From an uncultured Roseovarius sp. (GTDB taxonomy: Bacteria; Pseudomonadota; Alphaproteobacteria; Rhodobacterales; Rhodobacteraceae): DNA of 6,583 nucleotides. Below, in pieces: positions 6,209 through 6,583 of the stretch; position 1 is the stretch's first letter; every line of letters starts with the position of its first letter. The notes beneath the pieces are model-generated. The model did not search any database, had not been told where the DNA came from, and saw only the letters and a program-made list of their open reading frames with translations. The stretch lies in the NCBI GenBank assembly GCA_913055965.1, contig CAJXKX010000120.1, forward strand, positions 1 to 6,583, given 5' to 3'. Both the position numbers and the translations under genes were made by a program.

Positions 6209-6229
6209 TCTCGAGCCACCGGCGCGAGA
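6209..6229 (+). terminator. Weak hairpin after ppsR, possible terminator
   Basis: TCTCG (6209-6213) pairs with CGAGA (6225-6229), and inside it GCC (6215-6217) pairs with GGC (6221-6223) around an ACC loop, with a single A/G mismatch between the two stems. It starts 12 bases after the ppsR stop and is followed by AACTGTTT rather than a real T-tract. It may reduce read-through from ppsR into bchG, but efficient termination is doubtful. Confidence 0.3.
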
Positions 6230-6235
6230 AACTGT

Positions 6236-6264
6236 TTGCGACGACTCGAGGTGTATAGTTTAAT
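6236..6264 (+). promoter_or_regulatory. Candidate sigma-70 promoter of bchG
   Basis: TTGCGA (6236-6241, four of six -35 matches) and TTTAAT (6259-6264, five of six -10 matches) are separated by the optimal 17 bases. Transcription would start at about 6271-6272, at the bchG ATG, giving a leaderless mRNA. The -10 element lies inside PpsR box 4. Confidence 0.45.
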
Positions 6265-6269
6265 TGACA
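6252..6269. promoter_or_regulatory. PpsR/CrtJ operator, box 4 (bchG)
   Basis: TGTATAGTTTAATTGACA is an exact TGT-N12-ACA palindrome with an AT-rich centre, close in sequence to box 1 read on its minus strand. It covers the candidate -10 of bchG and ends two bases before the bchG ATG. It indicates that bchG has its own PpsR-controlled promoter and does not depend only on read-through from ppsR. Confidence 0.85.
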
Positions 6270-6271
6270 CC

Positions 6272-6583
6272 ATGAGTGTCACATCCGAATTGCACCCTCC
6301 CCGCCGCCTCCCCGATCCGCGCGCGCTGCTGACGCTGCTGAAGCCGGTCACGTGGTTTCCGCCGATCTGGGCCTATCTGTGCGGCGTGGTCTCTTCGGGG
6401 GTGCCGATCGGGTCGGCGCCCTGGCTGGTGCTGTTGGGCATGGTCCTCGCCGGGCCGGTGGTCTGCGGGATGAGCCAGGCGGCGAATGACTGGTGCGACC
6501 GGCATGTGGACGCGATCAACGAGCCCGACCGCCCGATCCCCTCGGGCCGCGTGCCGGGGCGCTGGGGCCTGTGGGTGGCGCTT
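6272..6583 (+). CDS. bchG: Bacteriochlorophyll a synthase (BchG), N-terminal part only
   Basis: BchG is the membrane prenyltransferase of the UbiA family that esterifies bacteriochlorophyllide a with geranylgeranyl diphosphate. The first 104 codons are present and the gene runs off the right edge. LLKPVTWFPPIWAYLCGVVSSGVP (21-44) and the following hydrophobic segment (about 49-66) are typical of chlorophyll synthases. Asn72-Asp73-x2-Asp76-x3-Asp80 (NDWCDRHVD) is the Mg2+-diphosphate binding motif of the family, followed by AINEPDRPIPSGRVPGRWGL. The ATG at 6272 gives the expected N-terminal length. No ribosome-binding site lies at a usable distance (GAGG is 20 bases upstream), consistent with a leaderless transcript. 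Confidence 0.95.
   Translation, partial: MSVTSELHPPRRLPDPRALLTLLKPVTWFPPIWAYLCGVVSSGVPIGSAPWLVLLGMVLAGPVVCGMSQAANDWCDRHVDAINEPDRPIPSGRVPGRWGLWVAL

Noticed and set aside
1..6583. Search for CRISPR arrays, tRNA or rRNA genes, insertion sequences or a novel multi-gene system
   Set aside because: No direct-repeat arrays, tRNA-like folds, transposase frames or unknown gene clusters were seen. All long coding regions are accounted for by photosynthesis genes.

Overview
This window is part of a photosynthesis gene cluster from a purple phototrophic alphaproteobacterium, most likely of the Rhodobacteraceae (Rhodobacter/Roseobacter relatives). The evidence is the very GC-rich coding sequence, the protein sequences of seven recognisable genes, and the gene order. 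Every coding region has a known function in bacteriochlorophyll (BChl) a synthesis or its control. I see no new multi-gene system. The less ordinary signals lie in the non-coding DNA and in one altered regulatory residue.

Left part (1-3542, minus strand): a compact operon read right to left, bchF-bchN-bchB-bchH. BchF hydrates the 3-vinyl group. BchN and BchB are the catalytic NB component of light-independent protochlorophyllide reductase (DPOR). BchH is the porphyrin-binding subunit of Mg-chelatase and runs off the left edge. bchF/bchN overlap by ATGA and bchB/bchH overlap by 11 bases. The only gap in the operon is 73 bases between bchN and bchB, and it holds a strong GC hairpin that looks like a dispersed repeat element.

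Middle (3543-3908): a 366-base divergent control region. It carries three perfect TGT-N12-ACA palindromes, the known operator of the repressor PpsR/CrtJ. It also has candidate sigma-70 promoter elements and an unexplained AT-rich palindrome.

Right part (3909-6583, plus strand): ppaA/aerR (cobalamin-binding antirepressor), ppsR/crtJ (PAS-PAS-PAS-HTH repressor) and the start of bchG (BChl a synthase), which runs off the right edge. A fourth perfect PpsR operator ends two bases before the bchG start codon. In the Rhodobacter layout as I recall it, bchE and bchJ sit between the repressor gene and bchG. They are absent here, which fits the roseobacter-type (aerobic anoxygenic phototroph) arrangement.

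Together the window encodes a closed loop. PpsR binds TGT-N12-ACA sites in front of pigment genes and in front of its own ppaA-ppsR unit. PpaA is expected to modulate PpsR in response to cobalamin, light or redox state. The controlled genes carry out the Mg-insertion, D-ring reduction, vinyl hydration and esterification steps of BChl a synthesis.
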